In this document: piece by piece, positions 1 through 8,854 of the stretch | Layout of the letters: every line of letters begins with the position of its first letter | Numbering within the stretch: position 1 is the first letter of the stretch | Assembly (NCBI RefSeq): GCF_001685025.1 | Contig: NZ_MAYU01000025.1 | Coordinates: 248,001-312,000 of the forward strand | Direction: 5' to 3' | Origin: Bacillus sp. FJAT-27225 | GTDB taxonomy: Bacteria; Bacillota; Bacilli; Bacillales; Cytobacillaceae | Length of the DNA stretch: 64,000 nt | Program-made: the position numbers and the translations under genes | The notes under the pieces: generated by a model | What the model saw: only the letters and a program-made list of their open reading frames with translations | Database searches by the model: none | What the model was told of the DNA's origin: nothing

Positions 1-1
1 A

Positions 2-511
2 TTATTGGGGATGGGGCCAACCCCGCCAAAAGAAGACACTGACATGGATCTGATTAGTGCAAGCAAGCACCCGATTACAATGGGGCTCGGGGCTTCAATT
101 TTTTCGAGCTCGGATTCATTTGTGATGATCCGCGGCGGCCATGTTGATACAGCTGTTATGGGAGCACTTCAGGTCAGTGAAACCGGTGAGATAGCCAATT
201 GGGCTGTGCCGGGAGAGGATATATTAGGAGTCGGTGGAGCGATGGATCTTGTGGCGAGTACGAAACGGATTATTATTGCGATTACCCATGTTACCAAAGA
301 CAATACTCCGAAAATAGTAAAAAAGCTTACGTATCCTACCAGTGGCATCCAAAGCGCCGAGATGATCGTAACAGAAAAAGCCGTGTTCCGCATCGAGTCA
401 GGCAAACTGATTTTAACCGAAATTGCTTCAGATTCAAGCCTCGAAGAAATAAGAGCTTTAACCGAAGCCGAGTTTGCGGTTTCAGAACACCTGCAAACTA
501 TGAGTGAGTGA
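2..511 (+). CDS. 3-oxoacid CoA-transferase, subunit B (5' partial)
   Basis: Beta subunit of a two-subunit family I CoA-transferase (ScoB/AtoA/PcaJ type), which moves CoA from succinyl-CoA or acetyl-CoA to a 3-keto or other carboxylic acid. The gene enters from the left edge: the reading frame is open from base 2 and opens with LLGMGP, which in this family directly follows the catalytic glutamate (ENG motif), so that residue lies just outside. Visible family blocks are GGHVDTAVMGALQV, the NWAVPG segment and the C-terminal TEKAVF region. It ends in TGA 22 bases before the next start, with which it should be co-transcribed. The A subunit is expected immediately upstream. The family call is firm; the substrate is unknown. 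Confidence 0.9.
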   Translation, partial: LLGMGPTPPKEDTDMDLISASKHPITMGLGASIFSSSDSFVMIRGGHVDTAVMGALQVSETGEIANWAVPGEDILGVGGAMDLVASTKRIIIAITHVTKDNTPKIVKKLTYPTSGIQSAEMIVTEKAVFRIESGKLILTEIASDSSLEEIRALTEAEFAVSEHLQTMSE

Positions 512-532
512 CACTTGGAGGTGCAAAACGGT

Positions 533-1309
533 ATGGAATTTACGAACATCCTCACCAGGACCGAAGAACACATCGGCTGGATCATCATTAATCGGCCCGA
601 ACAAAGAAATGCCTTAAATCTTGATACTCTCCTTGAAATAGAAAGAGCCTTGAATTTGTGGCGCACTAACGACGACATTCGGGTTGTGATCATAACCGGA
701 GCAGGAGAGAAGTCATTTGCCGCAGGGGCGGATATTTCCCAATTAAACAAGCGGACGATGATCGAGGCTCTGCAACCGAATATGACAGCTACTTATCGAA
801 AAATCGAAGACTATGAAAAGCCGACGATAGCAGCGATAAACGGATTTGCCCTCGGCGGAGGGCTGGAGCTCGCGCTTGCCTGTGATATACGGGTGGCTTC
901 ATTAAATGCGAAGCTGGGTCTGCCTGAAGTTGGTTTGGGAATCATCCCTGGTGCGGGAGGTACACAGAGACTTACACGAATCATCGGAAAAGGAAAAGCA
1001 ATGGAGCTGATTTTAACCGGTGACATTATCACAGCAGAAGAAGCAGAGAAACTCGGGATTGTCAGCAAGGCTGTACCAAAGGAAGAGTTGCTTGAAACGG
1101 CAACGCTATATGCAAACAAACTAACCAAAAAAGCGCCGCTCGCTTTACGGCTGGCTAAAGCTGCCGTGAACCGCGGTGCGGATATCGAAATGGAAACGGC
1201 GCTTTACATTGAAAAGCTGTCACAGACAATTTTAATGGGATCGGACGATAAACGGGAAGGGACCGAGGCGTTCCTTGAGAAAAGGCAGCCAAACTTTAAG
1301 GGCAAGTAA
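533..1309 (+). CDS. enoyl-CoA hydratase/isomerase family protein
   Basis: Crotonase-fold protein of 258 residues that hydrates a 2-enoyl-CoA, or acts as a related isomerase. The oxyanion-hole segments AAGADI (about residues 64-69) and ALGGGLELALACDI (about 106-119) are present, as are both glutamates expected of a true hydratase (E112 and E132 in GLPEVGLG). The ATG at 533 is chosen because GGAGGTG at 517-523 sits 9 bases upstream; a TTG further upstream in frame has no such site. Second gene of the catabolic operon, between the CoA-transferase and the acyl-CoA dehydrogenase, so it probably acts on the product of the latter. The exact acyl chain cannot be read from sequence. Confidence 0.92.
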   Translation: MEFTNILTRTEEHIGWIIINRPEQRNALNLDTLLEIERALNLWRTNDDIRVVIITGAGEKSFAAGADISQLNKRTMIEALQPNMTATYRKIEDYEKPTIAAINGFALGGGLELALACDIRVASLNAKLGLPEVGLGIIPGAGGTQRLTRIIGKGKAMELILTGDIITAEEAEKLGIVSKAVPKEELLETATLYANKLTKKAPLALRLAKAAVNRGADIEMETALYIEKLSQTILMGSDDKREGTEAFLEKRQPNFKGK

Positions 1310-1369
1310 GGCGATCCTTTGTCAGGAAAGACTGTCCGCTATACGAAGGCAAAGATAGGGGGAGCAAAC

Positions 1370-2521
1370 ATGGATTTTACTTTTTCGGAGGATATTCAGC
1401 TTTTAAAAAAGGCTGTCCACGATTTTGTCCAGGGGGAAGTAGAGAAGGTTGCAATGGAGATTGAGGAAAACGATGAAATTCCTGAGTATATTGTTGAGGC
1501 ATCGAAGGAGATGGGTTTATTTGGGCTAAGCATCCCCGAAGAGTACGGCGGCCTCGGGCTCGATATGGTGGGCAAATGTGCGATATATGAAGAATTGGGA
1601 ATGACCCATAACGGCTATACCACATTGATTGGAGCCCACACTGGAATTGGTTCAGTAGGGATTGTCGAGCTTGGCACGAAGGAGCAAAAAGAAAAGTACC
1701 TGCCGAAAATGGCGACCGGTGATTGGATTGGCGCCTTTGCCCTGACGGAGCCTAGTGCCGGTTCGAATGCAGCCAATTTAAAAACAAGAGCTGTCAGGAG
1801 AGGCGATAAATATATCCTGAATGGCTCAAAACACTATATTACCAATGCCGTATGCGGCCATGTGTTCACGGTAATGGCAGTGACAGACCCATCCAAGGGC
1901 GCAAAGGGGATTACTTCTTTTATAGTAGAAAAAGATTTTCCTGGTTTCATAGTTGGAAATGTTGAAAAAAAGATGGGGCTGCGCGGCTCTCATTCCGCCG
2001 AGCTCTTTTTTGAAGATTGCGAGGTACCCGCAGAAAACGTCCTCGGAGAAGAAGGAAAAGGATATGTGAACGCTTTGAAAATCCTTGCGAACGGGCGGGC
2101 CGGCCTTGCGGCGAGAAATCTCGGCTCCTGCGAAAAATTGCTGGAGCTCAGTACCGACTATGCGATGCAGCGGATTCAATTTGACAAACCGATTTTTGAA
2201 CAGCAAGCAGTCCAGCACATGCTCGCTGACATGGCAATGGAAATTGAGCTGCTCCGTTCCATAACGTACCGGGTCGCCTGGATGGCGGATAAAGGAATGC
2301 GGGTAGTAAAAGAGGCGGCAATGGCAAAGCTGTATGGATCTGAAGTCTATAACCGCGTCGCTGACCTTGCAGTCCAGATTCATGGAGGCATTGGCTATAT
2401 GAGAGATTATCCGATTGAGAGATTTTACCGGGATGCCCGGATTACAAAAATTTATGAAGGAACAAGCCAAATTCAAAGGAACATTATCGCCAACGAACTA
2501 AAACGCGAGTTCTTGAGATAA
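1370..2521 (+). CDS. acyl-CoA dehydrogenase
   Basis: FAD-dependent acyl-CoA dehydrogenase of 383 residues that introduces the 2,3 double bond and passes electrons to ETF. The three-domain layout is complete: N-terminal helices, the central segment with [16 protein letters not shown], and the C-terminal helical domain ending in [15 protein letters not shown]363 in that last motif is at the catalytic-base position used by short-chain and butyryl-type enzymes. The start at 1370 follows AGGGGGAGC closely; an upstream in-frame TTG at 1319 has no good site. It precedes the thiolase by only 14 bases. Chain-length or branched-chain preference is not resolved. Confidence 0.93.
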   Translation: MDFTFSEDIQLLKKAVHDFVQGEVEKVAMEIEENDEIPEYIVEASKEMGLFGLSIPEEYGGLGLDMVGKCAIYEELGMTHNGYTTLIGAHTGIGSVGIVELGTKEQKEKYLPKMATGDWIGAFALTEPSAGSNAANLKTRAVRRGDKYILNGSKHYITNAVCGHVFTVMAVTDPSKGAKGITSFIVEKDFPGFIVGNVEKKMGLRGSHSAELFFEDCEVPAENVLGEEGKGYVNALKILANGRAGLAARNLGSCEKLLELSTDYAMQRIQFDKPIFEQQAVQHMLADMAMEIELLRSITYRVAWMADKGMRVVKEAAMAKLYGSEVYNRVADLAVQIHGGIGYMRDYPIERFYRDARITKIYEGTSQIQRNIIANELKREFLR

Positions 2522-2535
2522 GAAGGGAGCCTATG

Positions 2536-3729
2536 ATGAGAAATGTCGTTATCATTGCTGGTGTACGCACGGCAATTGGCAGAATGGGTGGAACGTTAAA
2601 AGATGTCGACGTTGATTTTTTATCAGAAAAAGTCATGCGTGAAGCAATAAGGAGAAGCACTATTGATGGAGGGGCTATCGATGAAGTGGTTTGGGGCCAT
2701 GCAAAACAAAGCTCGGACGTTCCAAACCTTGCCCGCCTGGCACTGCTCCGGGCAGGACTTCCAATTGATGTTCCCGGCTATACTGTCCACCGCCAGTGCG
2801 GGTCAGGCCTTCAGGCAATCAATAATGCCGCACAGCAGATAATGTGCAGTTTATCAGATATAATTTTAGCAGGCGGTGCAGAAAGCATGAGTACCGCACC
2901 CTATTATTTAAGGAAAGCCCGTTACGGATATGGGGCGGGCAATGCAGAACTAGTCGACCCTAATACAGAAAGCCAGCCACGGGCACAGCCGATTGAGGTA
3001 TATGGTAATTTGACGATGGGGCTGACTGCCGAGAATCTTGCCGAGAAATATGGAATCAGCCGCGAGGAGCAGGATGAATTTGCATTTTCAAGCCAGCAAA
3101 AGGCAGCTGAGGCCATCACTAAAGGCAAGTTTAAAGACGAGATTGTCCCGTATGAACTCAAACAAAGAAAAGAAACGATTGTTTTTGACACGGACGAACA
3201 CCCAAGGATGACAAGCCTGGAAAAATTAGCTTCCTTAAAGCCTGTATTTAAACAGGGTGGCACCGTTACTGCCGGAAATGCTAGCGGTCGCAATGATGGT
3301 GCGGCAGCCCTTATTGTCATGGCTGAGGAAGAGGCTGAGAAACGCGGACTAAAAGCCCGTCTCCGGATTGTCTCACAAGCGGCGGTGGGTGTTGCTCCGG
3401 AAATAATGGGAATTGGGCCGGCACCTGCAACACTTAAAGCTCTTAAACTTGCAGGCTTATCGCTAAAAGATATTGATTTAATAGAGCTTAACGAGGCGTT
3501 TGCAGCACAGGCACTTGCATGTGTAAAAGAGCTTGGAATTGATCAAAAGAAATTGAATGTCAATGGCGGGGCGATTGCGCTCGGCCACCCGATTGGCGGT
3601 ACAGGCGCAATCCTGACGGTCAAAATCATGAATGAGCTGGAACGGCGTGGTGCGAGGTACGGGTTAATCACTGCTTGTATAGGGGGCGGCCAGGGAATCG
3701 CCACGATTGTAGAAAATCTTCGTGTTTAA
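2536..3729 (+). CDS. acetyl-CoA acetyltransferase (thiolase)
   Basis: Thiolase of about 397 residues that cleaves a 3-ketoacyl-CoA to acetyl-CoA or, in reverse, condenses two acetyl-CoA. The nucleophilic cysteine is in HRQCGSGLQAI (about residue 88), the catalytic His in ALGHPIGGTGA, and the second active-site cysteine in ITACIGGGQG; all are intact. Two adjacent ATG codons (2533 and 2536) are possible; 2536 has the better spacing from AAGGGAG. Together with the dehydrogenase and hydratase this supplies a full beta-oxidation-like cycle, with the CoA-transferase providing substrate activation. Confidence 0.93.
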   Translation: MRNVVIIAGVRTAIGRMGGTLKDVDVDFLSEKVMREAIRRSTIDGGAIDEVVWGHAKQSSDVPNLARLALLRAGLPIDVPGYTVHRQCGSGLQAINNAAQQIMCSLSDIILAGGAESMSTAPYYLRKARYGYGAGNAELVDPNTESQPRAQPIEVYGNLTMGLTAENLAEKYGISREEQDEFAFSSQQKAAEAITKGKFKDEIVPYELKQRKETIVFDTDEHPRMTSLEKLASLKPVFKQGGTVTAGNASGRNDGAAALIVMAEEEAEKRGLKARLRIVSQAAVGVAPEIMGIGPAPATLKALKLAGLSLKDIDLIELNEAFAAQALACVKELGIDQKKLNVNGGAIALGHPIGGTGAILTVKIMNELERRGARYGLITACIGGGQGIATIVENLRV

Positions 3730-3747
3730 GGATCGGGAGGAAATAGG

Positions 3748-4746
3748 ATGAGTAAGCCTAGAGTATTACAAATTTTGTCCATGTATCACCCTGACGGGGA
3801 GAGAGTGCTGAAAGCGGGTGCTGAGGTCATCCGCACTGACCAGTACGACATTCCCCATCTTTGCAATGCAGTAAAAAATGTTGACGCCATTGTCCTTAGG
3901 GCGCCGGCTAAAATAACACCGGATGTTATTGATGCTGCTGGCCCCGGCTTGAAAGTTATCTCCGGGGCAGGTGTCGGCCTTGACAATATCGACGTCGCAT
4001 ACGCAACTGAGAAAGGAATACCTGTACTTCATGCGCCATCCGTGAATAAGGTTTCAACTGCGGAACATGCAGTCATGCTGATTATGGCGCTCGCAAAATC
4101 CGTGATTCCGTTCCATGAACAAATGAAAATCGGCAACTATGGATCGAGGATGGAAATTCCTTCGTTTGAACTGAAAGGGAAAAAGGCAGGACTAATCGGG
4201 TTTGGCAACATTGCGCAGCAAGTGGCCAAACGCCTGAAACTGGGCTTTGATATGGACGTAACCGCCTGGGTGCGGGAATATAAACCGGAAAAACACAGAT
4301 ATGCAGATGAAATAGGCATTAAAATTTCTACAGATATGGAAGATGTTTTTCGGGAGTCCGATTTTGTTTCACTGCATATTCCATTAAATCAGTATACAAA
4401 GCATTCAATTGACAGCAAGCTGTTCTCGATAATGAAGCCGACAGCCTATTTAATTAATACAGCCCGCGGTGCGGTTGTAAATCAAACCGATTTGTATGAT
4501 GCGTTGAAGGACGGAAAGTTGGCTGGAGCCGGATTGGATGTGTTCGATCCAGAGCCACCGCCAAAAAATCTGCCATTATTATCGCTTGCCAATGTAGTTG
4601 TCACTCCGCATGTCGGGGGAACGACTGTGGAAGCAAATCAAATCATGGCGACAACCGTAGCCGAGAATGTCATCAATGTCCTTCATGGAAAAAAGCCGGC
4701 GCATATTGGCAATCCCGAAGTACTAGCTACAAAACTATTCGACTAG
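3748..4746 (+). CDS. D-isomer-specific 2-hydroxyacid dehydrogenase
   Basis: NAD-dependent 2-hydroxyacid dehydrogenase of 332 residues, related to the catalytic part of SerA. It should interconvert a 2-keto acid and the D-2-hydroxy acid. The Rossmann motif [13 protein letters not shown], the substrate-binding arginine in INTARGAVV, the acidic segment DVFDPEPPP and the catalytic histidine in [10 protein letters not shown] are all visible. No regulatory ACT domain follows, so it is not a full-length SerA. It lies 18 bases after the thiolase and 10 before the next gene, inside the same operon, which suggests that the pathway substrate carries a hydroxy group. The specific acid is unknown. Confidence 0.88.
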   Translation: MSKPRVLQILSMYHPDGERVLKAGAEVIRTDQYDIPHLCNAVKNVDAIVLRAPAKITPDVIDAAGPGLKVISGAGVGLDNIDVAYATEKGIPVLHAPSVNKVSTAEHAVMLIMALAKSVIPFHEQMKIGNYGSRMEIPSFELKGKKAGLIGFGNIAQQVAKRLKLGFDMDVTAWVREYKPEKHRYADEIGIKISTDMEDVFRESDFVSLHIPLNQYTKHSIDSKLFSIMKPTAYLINTARGAVVNQTDLYDALKDGKLAGAGLDVFDPEPPPKNLPLLSLANVVVTPHVGGTTVEANQIMATTVAENVINVLHGKKPAHIGNPEVLATKLFD

Positions 4747-4756
4747 GAGAAATGAT

Positions 4757-5836
4757 ATGGAACATTACTCTATAGCCCTGCTTCCAGGTGATGGAATCGG
4801 GGTGGATGTTGTCAGGGAAGGAAAGAAAGTATTGGATACTGTCTCGGCGCTCCACGGCGGCCTATCATTCAACTATCAGGAGTTTGACTGGAGCTGTGAG
4901 TATTATGCCAGGCATGGAAAAATGATGCCACACGATGGGTTGGACATCTTAAAAGCATTCGACACGATTTTCCTTGGTGCTGTTGGTTACCCAGGTGTAC
5001 CGGACCATGTCTCCCTATGGGGGCTGCTATTGCCAATCAGGCGCCAGTTTGAACAATATATAAATATACGCCCGATTAAACTGCTAAAAGGAATCCAGTC
5101 TCCACTGGCCGGGAAAACCAGTGAGGATCTCGATTTTATTGTAATCCGCGAAAACAATGAAGGGGAATATTCCAGCATTGGCGGGCGGATGTATCAGGGA
5201 ACAGACATGGATATGGCCATCCAGAACAGTGTTTTTACCAAAAAAGGGGTAGAAAGGGTTTTACGATACGCCTTTGACGTTTCACAAAAGCGAAATGGAA
5301 AAAAACATATTACGGCTGCCACGAAATCGAACGGAATCAATCACACGATGCCGTTCTGGGATGAGTATGTCGAGAAAATTGGCCGGGAGTTTCCTGACAT
5401 TGGAAGGAGTACTGTGCATATCGATGCCCTTGCTGCGTTTTTTGTCAGCAAGCCGGAAACATTTGATGTTGTCGTCGCTTCCAACCTCTTCGGCGATATT
5501 CTGACCGATTTAGGGGCAGCCATCGTTGGCGGGCTCGGAATTGCACCGTCGGCGAATATTAACCCAGAAAAGAAATACCCTTCGATGTTTGAGCCTGTCC
5601 ACGGTTCCGCACCCGATATCGCGGGGAAAGGAATCGCCAATCCGATTGCTTCTATTTGGTGCACGAGTATGATGCTCGACCATTTTGGCCAAACCGAAGC
5701 AGCAAGTGCAATCATTAACGCAATGGAGGATGTCCTTCAGGAAAAGCACATGCTTACTCCTGACCTGGGAGGGAAAGCTACCACAGAACAGGTTGGAGAT
5801 TATATATGCGAAAAACTTACAGCCCGTTTAGGGTGA
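4757..5836 (+). CDS. tartrate dehydrogenase / D-malate dehydrogenase-type enzyme
   Basis: Decarboxylating dehydrogenase of 359 residues in the isocitrate/isopropylmalate dehydrogenase superfamily. Recognisable blocks are LLPGDGIG at the N terminus, VIRENNEGEYSS (substrate loop), AATKSNG (catalytic lysine), FGDILTDLGAAIVGGLG (metal-binding aspartates) and EPVHGSAPDIAGKGIANP (nucleotide loop). Length and these blocks fit the tartrate/D-malate (DmlA) branch better than LeuB, and there are no leucine genes nearby. It is the last gene of the operon and is followed by a hairpin. Oxidative decarboxylation of D-malate, tartrate or a 3-substituted malate is the likely reaction; which one is inference. 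Confidence 0.85.
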   Translation: MEHYSIALLPGDGIGVDVVREGKKVLDTVSALHGGLSFNYQEFDWSCEYYARHGKMMPHDGLDILKAFDTIFLGAVGYPGVPDHVSLWGLLLPIRRQFEQYINIRPIKLLKGIQSPLAGKTSEDLDFIVIRENNEGEYSSIGGRMYQGTDMDMAIQNSVFTKKGVERVLRYAFDVSQKRNGKKHITAATKSNGINHTMPFWDEYVEKIGREFPDIGRSTVHIDALAAFFVSKPETFDVVVASNLFGDILTDLGAAIVGGLGIAPSANINPEKKYPSMFEPVHGSAPDIAGKGIANPIASIWCTSMMLDHFGQTEAASAIINAMEDVLQEKHMLTPDLGGKATTEQVGDYICEKLTARLG

Positions 5837-5913
5837 GTATTTTTATTAAAAAGAGGCAGCATGTAATGGATTTCGTTTCCAATCGAAAACATTAAAAATG
5901 TAACTTACAATGA

Positions 5914-5955
5914 GTCAAAGCGTTATTCCACATGGAGTAACGCTTTTGACTACTT
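5914..5955 (+). terminator. Hairpin terminator of the catabolic operon
   Basis: GTCAAAGCGTTA (5914-5925) pairs with TAACGCTTTTGAC (5938-5950) with one bulged T. It lies about 80 bases after the last gene of the operon. The GCGTTA/TAACGC core recurs in other terminators of this window. Confidence 0.7.
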
Positions 5956-6262
5956 TACGATTCAGTATTAATAATTAAATAGACAAACTTGCATCTTCCA
6001 AATGCTCTTCTGGTGATATACTGCTGTGGTTGCTTGGAATGATGGAAGCTCTGTGTATCATTGTTAACTTATCATTACTTTTAATAGTGGAAACGGTGCG
6101 TTGATTGTTTCAGAATAGGATTAACTGTCATTTTGCTTGGATGCCTAATTATGTATAGTGAGGTTATTGCACTGGAAATTAAGGGGAATTTACATAACTA
6201 TTATTCAAGGTTATGCTTATAATGGTTAAAAGTATATGTGATTGTTGAGAGGGATGTTTTCA
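5956..6262. other. Intergenic stretch without a clear gene
   Basis: AT-rich spacer between the catabolic operon terminator and the next small gene. At about 6096-6130 there is a decayed copy of the GCGTTGAT/GGATTAAC terminator-like motif found elsewhere in the window. I see no reading frame with a ribosome binding site here and no strong promoter. Confidence 0.4.
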
Positions 6263-6664
6263 ATGACAGTTCATTATTTTATCGCTACATTAAAACCTAT
6301 TCCTCAATATCACTCAAGTGAAAATAATGCTCCATTTCTAAATGGTGAAGCATATAAGGAAAGTTTGCCGTTTACCCTTCCTTATGTTTATGAACTAGGA
6401 GGAGAAGACATTGAATTTATTACATTTGTGGATGCATTTATGGATTTAGGGGACGTACTAGAATTATATATATTTGAGGAAGGGCGACAAGGTTATCCCT
6501 TATCGCATAATTATCCAGAAGAGGCTAGAACAATTAATCTCTTTAAAAAAACATACAAGGATCAATATGGTGAATATCAATTAGACTCAAAGAAATGGAA
6601 AGAAGAGCTTTCCAGACGGACTATTGCATCAAAACGAAGTGTGACTACATTCGTTAAATACTAG
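6263..6664 (+). CDS. hypothetical protein
   Basis: A 133-residue soluble protein that I do not recognise. It begins with a hydrophobic beta-like strand (TVHYFIATL) and has an acidic middle and a basic C terminus; there is no signal peptide or membrane segment. The ATG at 6263 is preferred because GAGAGGGA (6247-6254) precedes it by 8 bases; an in-frame ATG at 6254 overlaps that site. It stands alone with its own short hairpin (6667-6690) downstream, followed by a second small unknown gene. Codon use is AT-richer than the operon upstream, hinting at a different origin. No function can be assigned. Confidence 0.6.
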   Translation: MTVHYFIATLKPIPQYHSSENNAPFLNGEAYKESLPFTLPYVYELGGEDIEFITFVDAFMDLGDVLELYIFEEGRQGYPLSHNYPEEARTINLFKKTYKDQYGEYQLDSKKWKEELSRRTIASKRSVTTFVKY

Positions 6665-6666
6665 TA

Positions 6667-6698
6667 ACCTGCTGCTTTCAAACAAGCGGGTGTTTTAA
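6667..6698 (+). terminator. Short hairpin with T-rich tail
   Basis: CCTGCT and AGCGGG pair (one wobble) around a short loop, followed by TGTTTTAATTT. It could end transcription of the small gene at 6263. Confidence 0.5.
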
Positions 6699-6716
6699 TT
6701 TAGGAGTGGCGATGTT

Positions 6717-7016
6717 TTGAAAAGATTATATACCGTTTTTTATATTGCTAAGAAACCTCGTCAAATTTTAGGTGGATTCGAGGTATTATCATTTGTGGGA
6801 ACAAAAGAAGAATTTCTGAAAGTAATAACCTCGATTATCCTTTCTAAATATGGATGTTATAAAGTAAAAGTTCTCCAAGAAACACCTATAAATATGTATA
6901 TTGTCGGGATAAAGAGGAGAGGGAGAATGAAAGAATTTAGAGTTTTTATAAAAGATGTCCCTAACACACATCTCAACATTCCTCAACTATCATTCCGTCG
7001 GTTTTGCGATTCATGA
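6717..7016 (+). CDS. hypothetical protein
   Basis: A 99-residue basic protein starting with TTG; AGGAGTGG at 6702-6709 is 7 bases upstream, and the ATG at 6711 is immediately out of frame and closed. The sequence alternates hydrophobic and basic residues (LYTVFYIAKKPRQI, GFEVLSFVGTKEEFLKV), suggesting a small alpha/beta fold; no known motif was recognised. The last 25 residues look less protein-like and the stop is followed by degenerate sequence, so the 3' end may be eroded. It is paired with the unknown gene at 6263 in the same direction. Function unknown. Confidence 0.45.
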   Translation: MKRLYTVFYIAKKPRQILGGFEVLSFVGTKEEFLKVITSIILSKYGCYKVKVLQETPINMYIVGIKRRGRMKEFRVFIKDVPNTHLNIPQLSFRRFCDS

Positions 7017-7409
7017 ATGGACAGGTGATGGGGATAGAAATAAATGCTTGGAGAAATTTTTAATGTCAATCCGCCCATTGAGATAAGGATAAAGAATACG
7101 AAAGTGGCTGTTACGTTTCCGTTTCACAGCGAAAAAAATTAGCGGAAGAATTCCGCTAAAATTGGGAAATACCGATATTTCTTTAAAAATAAGAGGAGTT
7201 ACTCCGTTTATTTTATCCAAATCTTTGGATTTTGCTTTATTTAGAGTAGTTATCCGGAATATCTCCGCTTATGAATTCTCTTATCTCCACAAATCTCAAT
7301 ACTGAGAAAGCGCAAACAGTTCTACATGTGATACTGCAATTATAGTTTGCATTTTCCTGCATAAATTCTCCTTTTGAAATAGGAAACAGAACCTGTCAGC
7401 ACCCCCGTT
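7017..7409. other. Intergenic stretch with short reiterated words
   Basis: No gene seen. AGCGGAA-GAA-TTCCGCT at 7141-7157 is a perfect small inverted repeat. From about 7250 the word ATCTCC recurs 21 bases apart (near 7261 and 7282) among variants such as ATCCGG and TTCTC. The same kind of 21-nt reiteration, with other words, is found at 37.4, 44.0 and 54.9 kb. The right part contains the downstream region of the minus-strand regulator; no clear terminator hairpin was found for it. Confidence 0.4.
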
Positions 7410-8654
7410 TTACAATAGGCTTTGTTTTTCAATAGGTAAGGTAAATTTGTTTCTCTGCTCCTCATAACAGTGAATGGCGGAATAAAGCAGCATGCACTGT
7501 TCAAAATTGTTTGTTTGCAGGGACGTAATTTCACTTATTCTTTCCAATCTGTAGATAATCGTATTTCGGTGTATGTACATATTTCTGGAAGCTTCACTAA
7601 GATTCATATTGTATTTGCAAAAACCGAGGAAGGTGGAGGCTAAAATTTCATAATTGTCTTGCCTGATCAGTGGGCTAATAAAATTCAAAAGTTTCGTTTG
7701 GTAGTCTTGGCTCAACTCTTTAGGAAGCATTCGGATCAAGGTTTCCCGCTCATTGAATAAATGGACAGCTGATTCACGATTCAACTGAGTCCCGATGCTC
7801 ATCGCATGAATTGCATTTTGGTAGGATTGGGCGACCCCACCCAGGCCGGTATGGACATCTCCTATAGAGATACAGGCCGCAGCCTTATATTTCGATTCAA
7901 GGAACCGGCTGATTTTTACAAGTTTTTCATCAAGGCTCTCCAACAGGGCAGAATATGAACCAGGAAAGGGCAGGGATTTAATGACGATAATACGTTCCAG
8001 GCTCAAAAATGAAATCATATCATCCTTTTGTTCATGGAAAATGATTCGCAAGAAGCTCAAAACCTCTTGTTGGAAAAATTGGAGGGGGAAGCTGCCATAA
8101 TACTCGTCCGACGTCTTCCTAAGCGAAATTTCTTCCGATAAGTTCTTAATATCAATAAGCAGGCAAATCCGGCTTTTTTCCATATTGAACTCTAGCAATT
8201 TAGCGGACTGGAGCAGTTGTTCAGAAACCTCACTTTCTTCCTCTCTATAATGGATGAGCTGATGGACGAACATCTCAATCATTTTCCCTTTAAGTTCGAT
8301 CATCTCTTTTCGAAACGCTTCCTGGCACATCATTTCTACCTGGTTTTTTACAAGCTGGACGTATTTTTCAACTTCGCGCGGTTCGCCCACGATTCCAAGA
8401 ACTCCAATAATTTTATGGTTAAACTTTAACGGAGCTGAAACGCCAGGGAGGATTTGCTTTTCTATTTCATTTTTACACTCTATCATTTCATTCTTTTTGA
8501 TAACTTCGAGAGAGGGCTGATGAAAGATGCCGATCCGGCTTTTATCGGTGGAACCAATGATGATGCCCTGATTATCCGTAATACTAATCGGAAACTCCAA
8601 AATCGCACTCGTTCTCTCAACGATATCTTGGGCAATATACTCCAGTATTTTCAT
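7410..8654 (-). CDS. PucR/CdaR-family transcriptional regulator
   Basis: Regulator of 414 residues. The N-terminal third matches the sugar-diacid-recognition (CdaR/SdaR) domain: EYIAQDIVERTSAILEFPISITDNQGIIIGSTD, then a loop with a GEP-type motif. The middle resembles the CdaR GGDEF-like domain. The C terminus carries the PucR-type helix-turn-helix, NLSEASRNMYIHRNTIIYRL. The ATG at 8654 is supported by AAAGGAGAG just upstream; earlier in-frame codons encode an unlikely hydrophobic leader. It is divergent from the Rieske/permease/amine-oxidase operon with about 200 bases between, so it is the obvious candidate activator of that operon. The effector is unknown. Confidence 0.85.
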   Translation of the reverse strand: MKILEYIAQDIVERTSAILEFPISITDNQGIIIGSTDKSRIGIFHQPSLEVIKKNEMIECKNEIEKQILPGVSAPLKFNHKIIGVLGIVGEPREVEKYVQLVKNQVEMMCQEAFRKEMIELKGKMIEMFVHQLIHYREEESEVSEQLLQSAKLLEFNMEKSRICLLIDIKNLSEEISLRKTSDEYYGSFPLQFFQQEVLSFLRIIFHEQKDDMISFLSLERIIVIKSLPFPGSYSALLESLDEKLVKISRFLESKYKAAACISIGDVHTGLGGVAQSYQNAIHAMSIGTQLNRESAVHLFNERETLIRMLPKELSQDYQTKLLNFISPLIRQDNYEILASTFLGFCKYNMNLSEASRNMYIHRNTIIYRLERISEITSLQTNNFEQCMLLYSAIHCYEEQRNKFTLPIEKQSLL

Positions 8655-8854
8655 GCGGTCTCTCCTTTCTTTTATAAAATGGCTTACAAATGGAAAATAG
8701 ATGAATAGAGGAGGCAAGTCTATCATTTTAGTAAAAAGAAACAAAAATGATAAGCTGCCATTTTTGTTTTTTGGTTGAATTATACATACTATTCAGAATA
8801 TTTATACCATATAATAATCTCATTATCAACAAGTTGAAAAAAGGAGGGAAAATC

